A stretch of DNA of 64,000 nucleotides, taken from an uncultured Clostridia bacterium (lineage in GTDB: Bacteria; Bacillota; Clostridia; Christensenellales; UBA1242). Positions 26,339 to 35,150 of the stretch are shown one piece after another. Position 1 is the first letter of the stretch. Every line of letters begins with the position of its first letter. The position numbers and the translations under genes are program-made. The notes below the pieces were generated by a model. It was not told the origin of the DNA. It did no database searches and worked only from the letters and a program-made list of their open reading frames with translations. The stretch spans positions 117,910 through 181,909 of the forward strand of contig CAKVHQ010000001.1 in assembly GCA_934749845.1 (NCBI GenBank), given 5' to 3'.

Positions 26339-26367
26339 TTGATTTTTTTGTTTTTATTGTATATAAT
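26339..26367 (+). promoter_or_regulatory. Probable dnaA promoter
   Basis: TTGATT (26339-26344), 17 bases, TATAAT (26362-26367), about 40 bases before the dnaA start. The recF-dnaA gap (192 bases) contains no clear DnaA box. Confidence 0.6.
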
Positions 26368-26409
26368 TTATCTTGTAATTATTCTATAGATAAAGAGAGG
26401 CAACACATA

Positions 26410-27771
26410 ATGCAAAATTTAAAAGAAAATTGGCTAAAAGTTTTAGACTTACTTGAAAGAGAAGTTACTGCTGTCAGTTTCGATTTATGGATAAAAACAC
26501 TAGAACCTATTGAGATTAAAGACGATTGTTTGTTTATAAAAGCAAGCAGTGAAACTGCAAAAAAAAGAATTTTGCAAATGCACACCGACCAAATCAAACT
26601 TGCTATTGCCGAAGTTTTTGAAAACATTTCAAGGTTTGAAATTTTATCTCCACAAGAAGCCGAAACTTACGAAAACGAGCAAGGAAAATCAAACCAAACA
26701 GCCATAACAGAAGAAATTGTAAATCAAACAACCACACGAAAACTCAATCCAAAATACACCTTTGACAGTTTCGTTGTTGGCAAAAGCAATCAGTTTGTTT
26801 ACGCTGCCAGCCGAAATGTTGCCGAAAACCCAAGTGGTAAAATTAACCCATTATTCATTTACGGCGGTGTTGGACTTGGAAAAACCCATTTAATGCACGC
26901 CATTGGCAACTACTTGCAACAAACAAGACCAGAACTTAAAGTTTGTTATGTTACTTGCGAGCAATTTACAAACGACTACATAGATTCACTCCGTTCATCA
27001 GGAAACAAGGATAAAAACATAAGCAATTTTAGGGAAAAATATCGAAACGTTGATGTTTTGATGGTTGACGATATTCAGTTTATTGCCAATAAACTAGAAA
27101 CTCAAGAAGAATTTTTCCACACATTTAACGACTTATACCAAAACAACAAGCAAATTGTTATTGCAAGTGATAGGTCGCCAAACGAAATTCCAACTTTAAC
27201 AGACAGAATTGTTTCAAGACTAAAAAGTGGTTTAACACAAGATATTCAAACTCCAGATTTTGAAACAAGAGTTGCAATCTTAAAAAAGAAAGCACAAGAA
27301 GAAGGCTATAATGTCGACGAGGAAGTTCTTGATTATATCGCAGAGAAAATAGACACTAATATTCGTGAACTTGAAGGTTCATTGTCCAAAGTTTGTTTCT
27401 TTGCAAACTTGCTCGGCAAAAAATTTGCCACGATGGAAGATGCCCTTGCTGCACTTAAAGACGAAGTTAGCGAGAAAACAAGTTTAAGCCCAGACACGAT
27501 TATCGACACAGTTTGCAAGTACTACAACATTTCACGAGTAGATTTGCTTGGCAAAAAGAAAAACAAAGAGTTTGTTGACCCAAGACAGATGTGTATGTAC
27601 TTAATTACAGACATGCTTGATTTACCACTAGCAAGCATCAGCAAGATTTTTGACAAAAAGGACCACACAACAATTATTTACGCAAGAGATAAAATTAGCA
27701 ACGCGTTAAAAACAAATCAAAAGTTAAAAGTCGAAGCAAGCGATTTAAAAAGCATGATACTCAAACAATAA
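26410..27771 (+). CDS. dnaA: Chromosomal replication initiator DnaA
   Basis: AAA+ initiator that binds DnaA boxes and melts the origin; 453 aa, usual length. Domain I is at the N-terminus (VSFDLWIKTLEPIEI), the AAA+ domain has NPKYTFDSFVVGKSNQF, Walker A GGVGLGKTHLMHAIGN and Walker B VDVLMVDDIQF, and domain IV carries the DnaA-box-binding helix-turn-helix with DHTTIIYARDKI. GAGAGG precedes the ATG. Downstream is a 203-base origin region, then dnaN. Confidence 0.98.
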   Translation: MQNLKENWLKVLDLLEREVTAVSFDLWIKTLEPIEIKDDCLFIKASSETAKKRILQMHTDQIKLAIAEVFENISRFEILSPQEAETYENEQGKSNQTAITEEIVNQTTTRKLNPKYTFDSFVVGKSNQFVYAASRNVAENPSGKINPLFIYGGVGLGKTHLMHAIGNYLQQTRPELKVCYVTCEQFTNDYIDSLRSSGNKDKNISNFREKYRNVDVLMVDDIQFIANKLETQEEFFHTFNDLYQNNKQIVIASDRSPNEIPTLTDRIVSRLKSGLTQDIQTPDFETRVAILKKKAQEEGYNVDEEVLDYIAEKIDTNIRELEGSLSKVCFFANLLGKKFATMEDALAALKDEVSEKTSLSPDTIIDTVCKYYNISRVDLLGKKKNKEFVDPRQMCMYLITDMLDLPLASISKIFDKKDHTTIIYARDKISNALKTNQKLKVEASDLKSMILKQ

Positions 27772-27974
27772 TGTGAATATGTGGATAACTTTAAAAAATT
27801 ATAGACATAGTTATTCACAAAAAAATAAATTTTTTTATAACTATCATTTCCGCAATTATGGAATGTATGGTATAATAATTACGATAAAAAATATAGAAAT
27901 CCACAATTCCACAGTCTATATTATTATTGTTATTATTTAATCAATATTAAATTATATATCAAAGGGGAAAATCA
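27772..27974. other. Origin of replication (oriC), dnaA-dnaN spacer
   Basis: The spacer carries DnaA boxes TGTGGATAA (27780-27788, minus orientation) and TTATTCACA (27811-27819, plus), a one-mismatch box at the dnaA stop, and immediately after them a very A/T-rich stretch (27820-27850) suitable as unwinding element. Gene orientation switches at recF/dnaA, which supports replication starting here. Confidence 0.8.
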
Positions 27975-29084
27975 ATGAAATTATATTGCGAAGGATTAGA
28001 TTTAAGTGATGCAGTTTTAAAGGTAATTAAAGCTACTAGTTCAAAAACAACAAATCCTATATTAGAAGGTATTAAGTTGGTTGCAGAAGATGATACTTTA
28101 ACTTTAATTGCAACAGATGGCGAACTTGCCATAGAAAAGAAAATTAAAGCAAACATCGAAATGGAAGGTGCAACTGTTGTTCCGGGAAAATTGTTTAGCG
28201 AATTTGCCAAAAAATTGTCCAACGAACAAATCACTTTATCTTTAAACGAAAATAATCAACTAAAATTAAGATACACCGACAGTGAAGTTTACATTCAATG
28301 CTTAAATGCAAACGAATTTCCTGTTATTCAACAAATAAGCAGTGCTCAATTTTTCACAATGAAGCAAAACGAGTTTAAAGACCTTGTTGAAAAAAGCATT
28401 TTCTGTGTTGCGCTTGACGACACTCGCCCAATTTTGAAAGGCTGTTTGTTTGAAATTGGCAAAGACGAAATCAAAAGTGTTGCGCTTGACGGCTACCGTA
28501 TGGCAATGGCAAAAAAACCGATAATCGATTGCTCAACACCAATGAGCGTTGTTGTTCCTGGAAGAAGTTTAAACGAACTTTCTAAATTGCTTGACGACAG
28601 TGATGCTCCAATAAGAATTTTAATTCAAAAAAATTACTTAATGGCAGAAATCAACAGCACAAAAATTATCACAAGACTTTTAGGTACTGGCGAAGATTAT
28701 ATCAACTACAATCAAATTATTCCAAGCGAGTTTAAAACCACAGTTGTTGTTCAAAAATCACAACTAGAACAAGCGTTGGAAAGAGTTGCAATTTTGGCAA
28801 GAGCAAGCAACGATAATAGTGCAAATTTCGAGTTCAAAGAAAATCTTTTAACCTTGCAAGCAAAATCCGAAATTGGAAATGTTACCGAAAAAGTTACAGT
28901 ATCAGTTGTTGGGGAAGATTTAAACATAAGTTTCGACAACTTCTTTGTAAGAGAATGCTTGGGTGCAATTAAAGACGACTTTGTTAAACTTGAGCTTAAC
29001 GGACCAATAAACCCATGCGTAATTGTTCCACACACTGGCGATGAATACTTATTCTTAATTTTGCCAATAAGACAATTTAGATAA
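27975..29084 (+). CDS. dnaN: DNA polymerase III beta subunit (sliding clamp)
   Basis: Processivity clamp, 369 aa, normal length. Three clamp repeats are visible; recognisable parts are TTNPILEGIKL, PGKLFSEFAKKL, FCVALDDTRPILKGCLFE, the ALDGYRMA strand and the C-terminal YLFLILPIRQFR (equivalent to the usual MPMR end). AAGGGG precedes the ATG. A strong terminator follows, so it is not cotranscribed with recF as in the usual order. Confidence 0.97.
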   Translation: MKLYCEGLDLSDAVLKVIKATSSKTTNPILEGIKLVAEDDTLTLIATDGELAIEKKIKANIEMEGATVVPGKLFSEFAKKLSNEQITLSLNENNQLKLRYTDSEVYIQCLNANEFPVIQQISSAQFFTMKQNEFKDLVEKSIFCVALDDTRPILKGCLFEIGKDEIKSVALDGYRMAMAKKPIIDCSTPMSVVVPGRSLNELSKLLDDSDAPIRILIQKNYLMAEINSTKIITRLLGTGEDYINYNQIIPSEFKTTVVVQKSQLEQALERVAILARASNDNSANFEFKENLLTLQAKSEIGNVTEKVTVSVVGEDLNISFDNFFVRECLGAIKDDFVKLELNGPINPCVIVPHTGDEYLFLILPIRQFR

Positions 29085-29086
29085 TA

Positions 29087-29118
29087 AAAAAAGCAACTTG
29101 TTTTCAAGTTGTTTTTTT
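29087..29118 (+). terminator. Terminator after dnaN
   Basis: AAAAAAGCAACTTG/CAAGTTGTTTTTTT stem with a four-base loop. Confidence 0.9.
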
Positions 29119-29337
29119 GTTTTATAGCGATTTAATATTTTTTTAGACAGAATAAATTCACACTAGCCACCTATATTTTATTGCTAATATAGTAAATATA
29201 AAGGATATATAAATAATAAAACTAGTTTTCAAATATTTGTTGACAGTTTTAAAGATTTTCTATATAATAAATTCGCTTTATAAAAACATATTGTTGTTTT
29301 TTTATTGTGCAAATAAATAAAAAAGGAGCAAAACGAA

Positions 29338-29481
29338 ATGAAAAGAACATATCAACCAAAGAAAAGATCTCGTAACAAAGTTCATGGCTTTAGACAAAGA
29401 ATGAAAACTTTCAACGGTAGAAAAGTTTTATCAAGACGCCGTAGAAGAGGCAGAAAAGTGCTAACAGTTAAGCACAAATAA
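29338..29481 (+). CDS. rpmH: 50S ribosomal protein L34
   Basis: 47-aa very basic protein with the L34 pattern: [29 protein letters not shown] and [12 protein letters not shown]. It is slightly longer than the usual 44 residues by a VKHK-type tail. AAAGGAG lies eight bases before the ATG. It begins the conserved rpmH-rnpA-yidD-yidC-jag unit, here on the same strand as dnaA rather than divergent from it. Confidence 0.97.
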   Translation: MKRTYQPKKRSRNKVHGFRQRMKTFNGRKVLSRRRRRGRKVLTVKHK

Positions 29482-29498
29482 TTAAAAAGTGATGAAAA

Positions 29499-29843
29499 GT
29501 GAAAAAAGAAAATAGATTAAAAAAACGCAAAGAGTTTGCTTATATTTTTAAAAAAGGTGAAGGCTTTTCCGCCAAGTACCTAGTTTTAACTTTTGTTAAA
29601 AGCAAACTAAAAAATTACAAAGTTGGTTTCAGTTGCGGTAAAAAGGTGGGAATAGCAGTTGTACGAAACAAAGTTAAAAGGCGTATTAAAGAAGCCGTTT
29701 ACTTTTATCGGGACAACATTAAAAATGGCTATAACTACATTTTTGTGGCAAAGCAAAATTCAAGTGACGCTAGTTTTGAAGAAATTAAGCACGATGTTGA
29801 ACTTTTGCTTAAAAAGGCCAATGCTTTTGTGGAGAAACAGTGA
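29499..29843 (+). CDS. rnpA: Ribonuclease P protein component
   Basis: Protein subunit of RNase P, which matures tRNA 5' ends; 114 aa. LKKRKEFAYIFKKG at the N-terminus and the RNR-type motif VGIAVVRNKVKRRIKEA are diagnostic. The start is GTG at 29499, 17 bases after rpmH; an ATG at 29492 is out of frame and soon stops. Its stop TGA overlaps the GTG of yidD. Confidence 0.95.
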   Translation: MKKENRLKKRKEFAYIFKKGEGFSAKYLVLTFVKSKLKNYKVGFSCGKKVGIAVVRNKVKRRIKEAVYFYRDNIKNGYNYIFVAKQNSSDASFEEIKHDVELLLKKANAFVEKQ

Positions 29844-30115
29844 AAACTTTTTTAAAAATTATCACCTTTCCATTAAGGTTAATTTGTTATATTTTAATAT
29901 ATCTATATAAGATTTTAATATCTCCTTTACTTCCAAAATCTTGTATTTATAAACCAAGTTGCTCAACTTATGCAATCTTGGCTATAAAGCGTTTTGGCGT
30001 GGTTATGGGGATTTTTTTAACATCTAAACGAATTTTATCATGTAATCATCATCACGAAGGCGGGTTAGACCCCGTTCCAGATAATATAAAAGGAGAAATA
30101 AAATGGATTTTATAA
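29840..30115 (+). CDS. yidD: Membrane protein insertion efficiency factor YidD
   Basis: 91-aa YidD family protein with the signature LYKILISPLLPKSCIYKPSCSTYAILAIKRFG (conserved cysteines) and the C-terminal HHEGGLDPVPDN. A hydrophobic N-terminal helix sits at the membrane. Start GTG at 29840 overlaps the rnpA stop by 4 bases and has GGAGA upstream; the end overlaps yidC by 13 bases, so translation is coupled through the operon. Confidence 0.94.
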   Translation: MKTFLKIITFPLRLICYILIYLYKILISPLLPKSCIYKPSCSTYAILAIKRFGVVMGIFLTSKRILSCNHHHEGGLDPVPDNIKGEIKWIL

Positions 30116-31605
30116 TGATGCTTGCCAAACAGCCAAATGGTTTTTGGCAGTCAATTATAGGTTGGTTTGAAAAAGGTGTTCACTCTTATGGTTGGGCAAT
30201 TATCCTTTTCACAATCTGCCTAAAATTAATTTTGTCACCACTGGACTTTTATCAAAAGTACTCTATGCGTAAAACACAAGCGCAACAAGCACTTTTAAAG
30301 CCTGAACTAGACAGAATTAAAGAAAAGTATGGAAATAATAAAGAACTTGTAAACCAAAAAACAATGGAGCTTTACAAGAAAAACAAAGTTAGCCCAGCAT
30401 CTGGTTGTTTGCCAATGCTACTATATTTTGTTTCAACTATCGTAATTTTCTTCACACTCTTTAGCGCAATGAACAATGTTAGTCAAATAAAAATTCAAAA
30501 CGAATATGAACGACTTCAACAAGTTTATGTTCAAGAGTATGTAAACTTTAAACCAACTTTCGAGCAAGAAGGCTCAACACAAACAATAACAATCACACTT
30601 GATAGTGAAGAACAAGTTCTTACAAATGCCGAGTTAAGAGCCTATGCGATTAACTACTATAACACGCATAAAGACAGTGAGGGTAAAATTGACGGCGTGG
30701 AATATACAAGTGCCGAACAATTTGCAAATGTTTTTGTTGACGAAACATTAAGAACTCTTGCCCAAGACAAAGTTTTGGAAAGTTTTAATGCCCAAAAAGA
30801 AGGATGGCTTTGGGTTAAAAATGTGTTTAGACCAGATAACTATCAAGCATCTTTCCCTTCATACAAAGAGTTCATTCGTTCAGTTGAAGATTTGTATAAA
30901 GTAAAAACAACTGATGATGACAGACAATACTACTACAAGAGTATTGATGAAACTGTTGGCGAAAATGGTTACTTCTATCTTGTTGATAGTGATGTGGAAA
31001 ACGCTAAAACATTAAACGAAGAAATTTTAAACAATGCAAAAGCACAAGGCGAAAAAGATTTTAACAACATCACATTAAGTGTTAGAACCGAATATAGCAG
31101 TTGGAATGGCTACTTTGTTTTGGTTTTAATGGCTGGTGTTGCAACGCTTTTAGGACAACTTTTGGCAACTGCTGGTGCTAAAGTTAAAAACAAAAAAGGT
31201 GAAGAAGAAAAATTAACCCAACCAACAAACAAAGTTATGATGGTTGTAATGCCACTTATCATGATTTGGTTCACATGGAGTTATAGTGCAGCCTTTGCGT
31301 TATACATTTTAACTAACAGTTTAATGAGCATTTTAATTGGTTATTTGATAAACCTTATTGTTAATAAAATAGATCAAAAGAAAGAGCAAAAACAACTTGT
31401 TAAAATTTCACTTAAAGACGGAAATCAAACAAGAATCAACAAACAAGTTAATGTAAGTGAAACTGCTCACGAAGATTATAGAATTCAAAAAAAGGGTAGA
31501 ATTATTGTAGAAAAACCCGAAAAAAGTTCAAAAAAATCAAAAAAAGAGCAAAATGAAGCACAAAATGACAAAATTTCATCAAACAAAGAAGGAGAAAATA
31601 AATAA
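30103..31605 (+). CDS. yidC: Membrane protein insertase YidC with a large inserted domain
   Basis: YidC/Oxa1 insertase, which inserts and folds membrane proteins with or without Sec. 500 aa compared with 250-290 in typical monoderms. TM1 and the cytosolic hairpin (WAIILFTICLKLILSPLDFY, QALLKPELDRIKEKYG) and the hydrophobic GCLPMLLYFVSTIVIFFTLFSAM are standard. About 185 residues (roughly 145-330) of soluble sequence are then inserted before LVLMAGVATLLGQLLATAG and the last helices (MPLIMIWFTWSYSAAFALYILTNSL). The C-terminal tail is basic. AAGGAG precedes the ATG. The jag ATG overlaps its stop (TAATG). Confidence 0.94.
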   Translation: MDFIMMLAKQPNGFWQSIIGWFEKGVHSYGWAIILFTICLKLILSPLDFYQKYSMRKTQAQQALLKPELDRIKEKYGNNKELVNQKTMELYKKNKVSPASGCLPMLLYFVSTIVIFFTLFSAMNNVSQIKIQNEYERLQQVYVQEYVNFKPTFEQEGSTQTITITLDSEEQVLTNAELRAYAINYYNTHKDSEGKIDGVEYTSAEQFANVFVDETLRTLAQDKVLESFNAQKEGWLWVKNVFRPDNYQASFPSYKEFIRSVEDLYKVKTTDDDRQYYYKSIDETVGENGYFYLVDSDVENAKTLNEEILNNAKAQGEKDFNNITLSVRTEYSSWNGYFVLVLMAGVATLLGQLLATAGAKVKNKKGEEEKLTQPTNKVMMVVMPLIMIWFTWSYSAAFALYILTNSLMSILIGYLINLIVNKIDQKKEQKQLVKISLKDGNQTRINKQVNVSETAHEDYRIQKKGRIIVEKPEKSSKKSKKEQNEAQNDKISSNKEGENK

Positions 31606-32498
31606 TGAAAAGTTTTGAATTTCAAGCAAAGACCGTTGAAAAAGCAATAGAAAAAGGTTTGCAAGAACTTGGCAAAAGCAAATTTGATGTTGACATCAAA
31701 ATTTTGGAAAACGGTGGATTATTTAAAAAAGCAAAAGTTTTAATTTCTTTTGAAGATGAAGATTTATCTCTTAAAGATTTAATGACAGCCCCAGAGCAAG
31801 AAAAGGAAGAATCTGTTTCTCTTAAGCCAGAAAAAACTGAAGAAGAAGTAAAGTTAAATCATGATGATGAAATTGCAATTTTGCCACTAAAAAGCGAAGA
31901 ATACCCTGTTAATATTGGTCATGTTCAAGAAGTTGAACAAGCTGAAGAAACAGTAGAACTAAATGTTGAAGAAAATAGCGTTGAAGAAGATGTTGACGAA
32001 GAAGAACAAACTGTTGAACAAAAGACCGAGAAAAAACAAAGAGTATACGAAAACAATAAAGGTTCAAAACAATTTATCGAAGGCTTGCTTCAAAGCATGA
32101 ATGTTAATGCCACTGTTATTATTGAAGAACAAGATGAACATACAAAAGCAATAATTCAAACAGAGCAAGCAGGCTTGGTTATCGGTCATCGTGGCGAAGG
32201 CTTGTCTGCAATTCAATATTTAGCAAACATTGTTGAGCAAAAACAAAACAGATATGCAAAACGCTTGATTGTTGATGTTGCGGACTATCGTGAAAAACGA
32301 GATGATAGTTTGAAAGACCTTGCCGACCGTATGGCAAGACAATGCTTGAAGTTAAGAAAAGCAATCAAACTTAAGCCAATGAATGCTTACGACAGACGAA
32401 TTGTTCACACCTATCTACAAAATTTCAAGGGTGTTAACACACACAGTGTTGGCAAAGAACCAAACCGCTGTTTGATTATTGATATCAATAGAGATTAA
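31605..32498 (+). CDS. khpB: RNA-binding protein KhpB/Jag
   Basis: 297 aa RNA-binding protein, encoded after yidC in many Gram-positives and acting with KhpA in cell-elongation control. Seen are the N-terminal Jag domain (EFQAKTVEKAIEKGLQELG with GGLFKKAKV), a 70-residue acidic linker (residues about 65-150, Glu/Val-rich), a KH-II domain with GLVIGHRGEGLSAIQYL and an R3H domain with MNAYDRRIVHTYLQ and HSVGKEPNRCLII. It is the last gene of the unit; mnmE, mnmG and rsmG, which usually follow, are absent here. Confidence 0.95.
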   Translation: MKSFEFQAKTVEKAIEKGLQELGKSKFDVDIKILENGGLFKKAKVLISFEDEDLSLKDLMTAPEQEKEESVSLKPEKTEEEVKLNHDDEIAILPLKSEEYPVNIGHVQEVEQAEETVELNVEENSVEEDVDEEEQTVEQKTEKKQRVYENNKGSKQFIEGLLQSMNVNATVIIEEQDEHTKAIIQTEQAGLVIGHRGEGLSAIQYLANIVEQKQNRYAKRLIVDVADYREKRDDSLKDLADRMARQCLKLRKAIKLKPMNAYDRRIVHTYLQNFKGVNTHSVGKEPNRCLIIDINRD

Positions 32499-32590
32499 AA
32501 AAAATTAAAGAAATTTGGAAAAACTTACCATTTTTGTTTGACACCAAATTTGGAGAATGTTAGAGTTTTTAATAAGCATAAATAAGAAGT

Positions 32591-32635
32591 AACAAGGTTG
32601 ACCGTTGAACAAGGTTGACCGAAGAACAAGGGTAA
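32591..32635 (+). repeat. Tandem 17-bp units containing GGTTGACC
   Basis: AACAAGGTTGACCGTTG (32591-32607), AACAAGGTTGACCGAAG (32608-32624) and a partial third AACAAGGGTAA. The same core in a 16-bp period occurs at 6607-6638 in the same relation to a hairpin and a surface-protein gene. Confidence 0.7.
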
Positions 32636-32649
32636 ATTCTTTTAATTTT

Positions 32650-32676
32650 AAAGTCAGCCGAGTGCTGACTTTTTAT
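32650..32676 (+). terminator. Terminator between jag and the surface-protein gene
   Basis: AAGTCAGC/GCTGACTT stem plus T run, about 45 bases before the next start codon. Confidence 0.8.
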
Positions 32677-32720
32677 TTATCGTTTAGAACATTTTTGTTA
32701 TTAAAAAATATGGAGGACTT

Positions 32721-34046
32721 ATGAAAAAGAATTTAATTTGCTTTGTTCTGCTCTTTGTTTTTGCACTTGGCGGGTTTGGAATTTGCAAACTAAACACAAA
32801 AAACTATGTTGGTGCGCTTGAGGCCGAGTCTGTAGTTTCCAGTCAAGAACTTTCCATAAACTTGATTAAAAATGATAGCATTATCGAAATTGTTGGTCAC
32901 TACTATGAAAAGGAAAATTGCCAACGATTAACCTATGTTTTAACTTCGCTTTACTCTTTTGAAAAAATAGAGCTACGCCAAGGTTATGCAAAATATAACT
33001 ATAACCCTGAACTATATTTTTGCTTGAACAACATATCAAACGAAAACTATTCAATTTGGTCTTCAGCGGAATTTTTAAACTACAAAGCAACTGTTAATGA
33101 GGCTGATTTAATGTTTTGGCTCGTAGACTCTGTGCAATTTGTAGATGATTTGGGTGTGCCTTACTATTTCAAGGCTGCACAATATACTGATAGCCAAATG
33201 GAAAATGATGCTTCTTTAACTCCAGAAAAAGTAGATAGGTACGGAAACTATACATATGATTTGGCGGGCGGAGCTTGGATTATGCCAGTGCCAACAAAAA
33301 CAAATGCCATATATTCAAATGACATTAAAAGAATCAAAGCGGGTCTTGATATTGATGTTGAAAAAACAGAAACTGGTTGGAGAATTGTCAATACAGGAAA
33401 TTTAACTTGCCGAGTTTGGAGTGCTAGTGGAGAAGATGTTTCAAGCGAATTAACAGGACTAGATGGCACCAAACAAACCGTTGACCAAACAAAATATCCA
33501 CAATATGTTAATAGCAGTTACTTATATTTCGACTACCCACAAGGAAAGGAATATAATTTAAAACCAGCCATAGACATTGAAAATGCACAAGACACAACTT
33601 TGCAAGTTGCGTTTGAAATTAAACTTTCAAATCAAACTTTTTTTGGCAGAGAATTTATCGTGCAAGATGGAATGGTGGGATTAAAAAACGTTGACGAAAC
33701 AAAAATTGTTGCATATTTCACCAAAAGTTCTGGCAAGGAAGAAGGTTGGTATTTGGGCGTTAAAACAGCAACACAACTCGCAACTCACTCATTAACAGCA
33801 AGCACTCAAAGTGTGATAGACGACTATTCATTCACAAAACTAAACGATGCCCCTGTTGTTAAGGCGTATGACGATTTAAGCAGTAACTTTTCAAAGTTTA
33901 TGTTAAAAAATTCAAACGGCGTTCCACAAACGGGCTTGGTTAATTCAAGTGAAATTTTAATAATTTTAACTTTGTTTTGCACAGTTTTGTTTGTGTCATA
34001 TCTAGCGTTTAACTACAATAAAAAGAGAAAAGATTTAAGAAAATAG
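32721..34046 (+). CDS. Exported protein with C-terminal VPQTG-like anchor, unknown function
   Basis: 441 aa, no family recognised. Signal peptide at residues 1-25 (NLICFVLLFVFALGGFGI). The body is beta-rich with frequent aromatic residues. The C-terminus VPQTGLVNSSEILIILTLF followed by YNKKRKDLRK has the layout of a sortase sorting signal (P-x-T-G, hydrophobic helix, positive tail), though only 4 residues separate TG from the helix and the consensus Leu is Val. GGAGGA precedes the ATG. No sortase gene is in the window. It follows the GGTTGACC repeats and a terminator, and a terminator follows it (34050-34084). Confidence 0.7.
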   Translation: MKKNLICFVLLFVFALGGFGICKLNTKNYVGALEAESVVSSQELSINLIKNDSIIEIVGHYYEKENCQRLTYVLTSLYSFEKIELRQGYAKYNYNPELYFCLNNISNENYSIWSSAEFLNYKATVNEADLMFWLVDSVQFVDDLGVPYYFKAAQYTDSQMENDASLTPEKVDRYGNYTYDLAGGAWIMPVPTKTNAIYSNDIKRIKAGLDIDVEKTETGWRIVNTGNLTCRVWSASGEDVSSELTGLDGTKQTVDQTKYPQYVNSSYLYFDYPQGKEYNLKPAIDIENAQDTTLQVAFEIKLSNQTFFGREFIVQDGMVGLKNVDETKIVAYFTKSSGKEEGWYLGVKTATQLATHSLTASTQSVIDDYSFTKLNDAPVVKAYDDLSSNFSKFMLKNSNGVPQTGLVNSSEILIILTLFCTVLFVSYLAFNYNKKRKDLRK

Positions 34047-34140
34047 AGTAAAAAATAGGCGTTTAATGCGTCTATTTTTTTATTCTTATTTAAAAAATGA
34101 TATTTTACATATCATATAGTAGTTAGTTAAATATTGGGTA

Positions 34141-34170
34141 TTGACAAAAAAGGACATTAAGTGATAAAAT
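34141..34170 (+). promoter_or_regulatory. Promoter of the 318-aa membrane-anchored protein gene
   Basis: TTGACA (34141-34146), 18 bases, TAAAAT (34165-34170); 24 bases before the ATG at 34194. Confidence 0.65.
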
Positions 34171-34193
34171 TAACCTAATTTTAGTGAGTGTAT

Positions 34194-35150
34194 ATGAAAA
34201 ATTATAATAAATTTTTAGATAAAGTTACAAAAATTGTTTTGATAGTTTACCTTGTGGTATTCTTTTTTGCATCAGTCGTAATTGGGTTTGGCTTTGCAAA
34301 TTTCGAAAGAGAAGACAATAGAACAAACCTTGAAATGAACGATTTCAACAGCAAGTGGAATTACAGCAATGGTTCTTCTATGGTGGAAAAAGAAATCCCA
34401 CTTTTTGATAATGGCAAAACAGCGGTAGACTATGCTTACCAAAAGTTTTCTTCAACTACAACAAAACAAATCGAAATTATTGGACCAATGGTTATCACAG
34501 CTATGGGAAAAAGAGTTGATGTTAACATTCATGAAATTGTAATTTTCTACGAAAACGGAGATGTTTTTGTTCAACAAAACATTTGGGAATGGGGCAACGC
34601 CTTTGGTCAAACTTCATCAACCGAAAGATTATATAGAAACGACGGACAAGTTTTTATTCGTAGATGTAAAACAACAAAAGATATAAATTATGATGATTCA
34701 ACAGGCAAAATGACTATAAACTGGACAGACCAAAAATGGAGAGAGGACAGAATAGACAGTTTCTATTTGTACAATTTTAGTCATAGCAATATTACAAAAG
34801 AAAAAACATACGAGCCAATTTATAATGCTTATACAGGAAAAGTTCAAAGTTACAAAATTGGTGTTGAACTTAACCCAGTAACAGCAGTTAAGGGCTATGA
34901 TAAACAAAGCCAAATTGAAAGCACTTTGGAAACTTTACCAAAATGGAGTATGCTAGATTTCCAATGCACACTTGATAAAAATGGAAAGTTAGTTGAAGCC
35001 TTTGTTCGTGAAAGATATAGCGCAAAAAAGAAAATTCCTGTTTTTGGTAATGTTGACTACACAAGCTATAACGAATATAAATTAACTTTCACTTTTGACC
35101 CAGAAAATTTTGCTTTGCAACCACCAGAAGTTATAATTGAGCAAAAATAG
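34194..35150 (+). CDS. Membrane-anchored extracytoplasmic protein, 318 aa, unknown function
   Basis: Not recognised. One N-terminal membrane helix (residues about 12-35, IVLIVYLVVFFFASVVIGF) and a large beta-rich outside domain with many aromatic and charged residues. The last 90 residues (LDFQCTLDKNGKLVEAFVRE, YNEYKLTFTFD) look in outline like the end of the protein at 42402-43325, suggesting a shared domain. The start at 34194 is preferred over GTG 34188; Shine-Dalgarno is weak. Own promoter; the LRR gene starts 38 bases on. Confidence 0.65.
   Translation: MKNYNKFLDKVTKIVLIVYLVVFFFASVVIGFGFANFEREDNRTNLEMNDFNSKWNYSNGSSMVEKEIPLFDNGKTAVDYAYQKFSSTTTKQIEIIGPMVITAMGKRVDVNIHEIVIFYENGDVFVQQNIWEWGNAFGQTSSTERLYRNDGQVFIRRCKTTKDINYDDSTGKMTINWTDQKWREDRIDSFYLYNFSHSNITKEKTYEPIYNAYTGKVQSYKIGVELNPVTAVKGYDKQSQIESTLETLPKWSMLDFQCTLDKNGKLVEAFVRERYSAKKKIPVFGNVDYTSYNEYKLTFTFDPENFALQPPEVIIEQK

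Noticed and set aside
26218..26409. Second DnaA-box cluster upstream of dnaA
   Set aside because: The recF-dnaA gap contains a promoter and A/T-rich sequence but no match to TTATNCACA that I could find.
29659..29910. Open frame overlapping rnpA and yidD
   Set aside because: Shadow in another frame of two well-identified genes.
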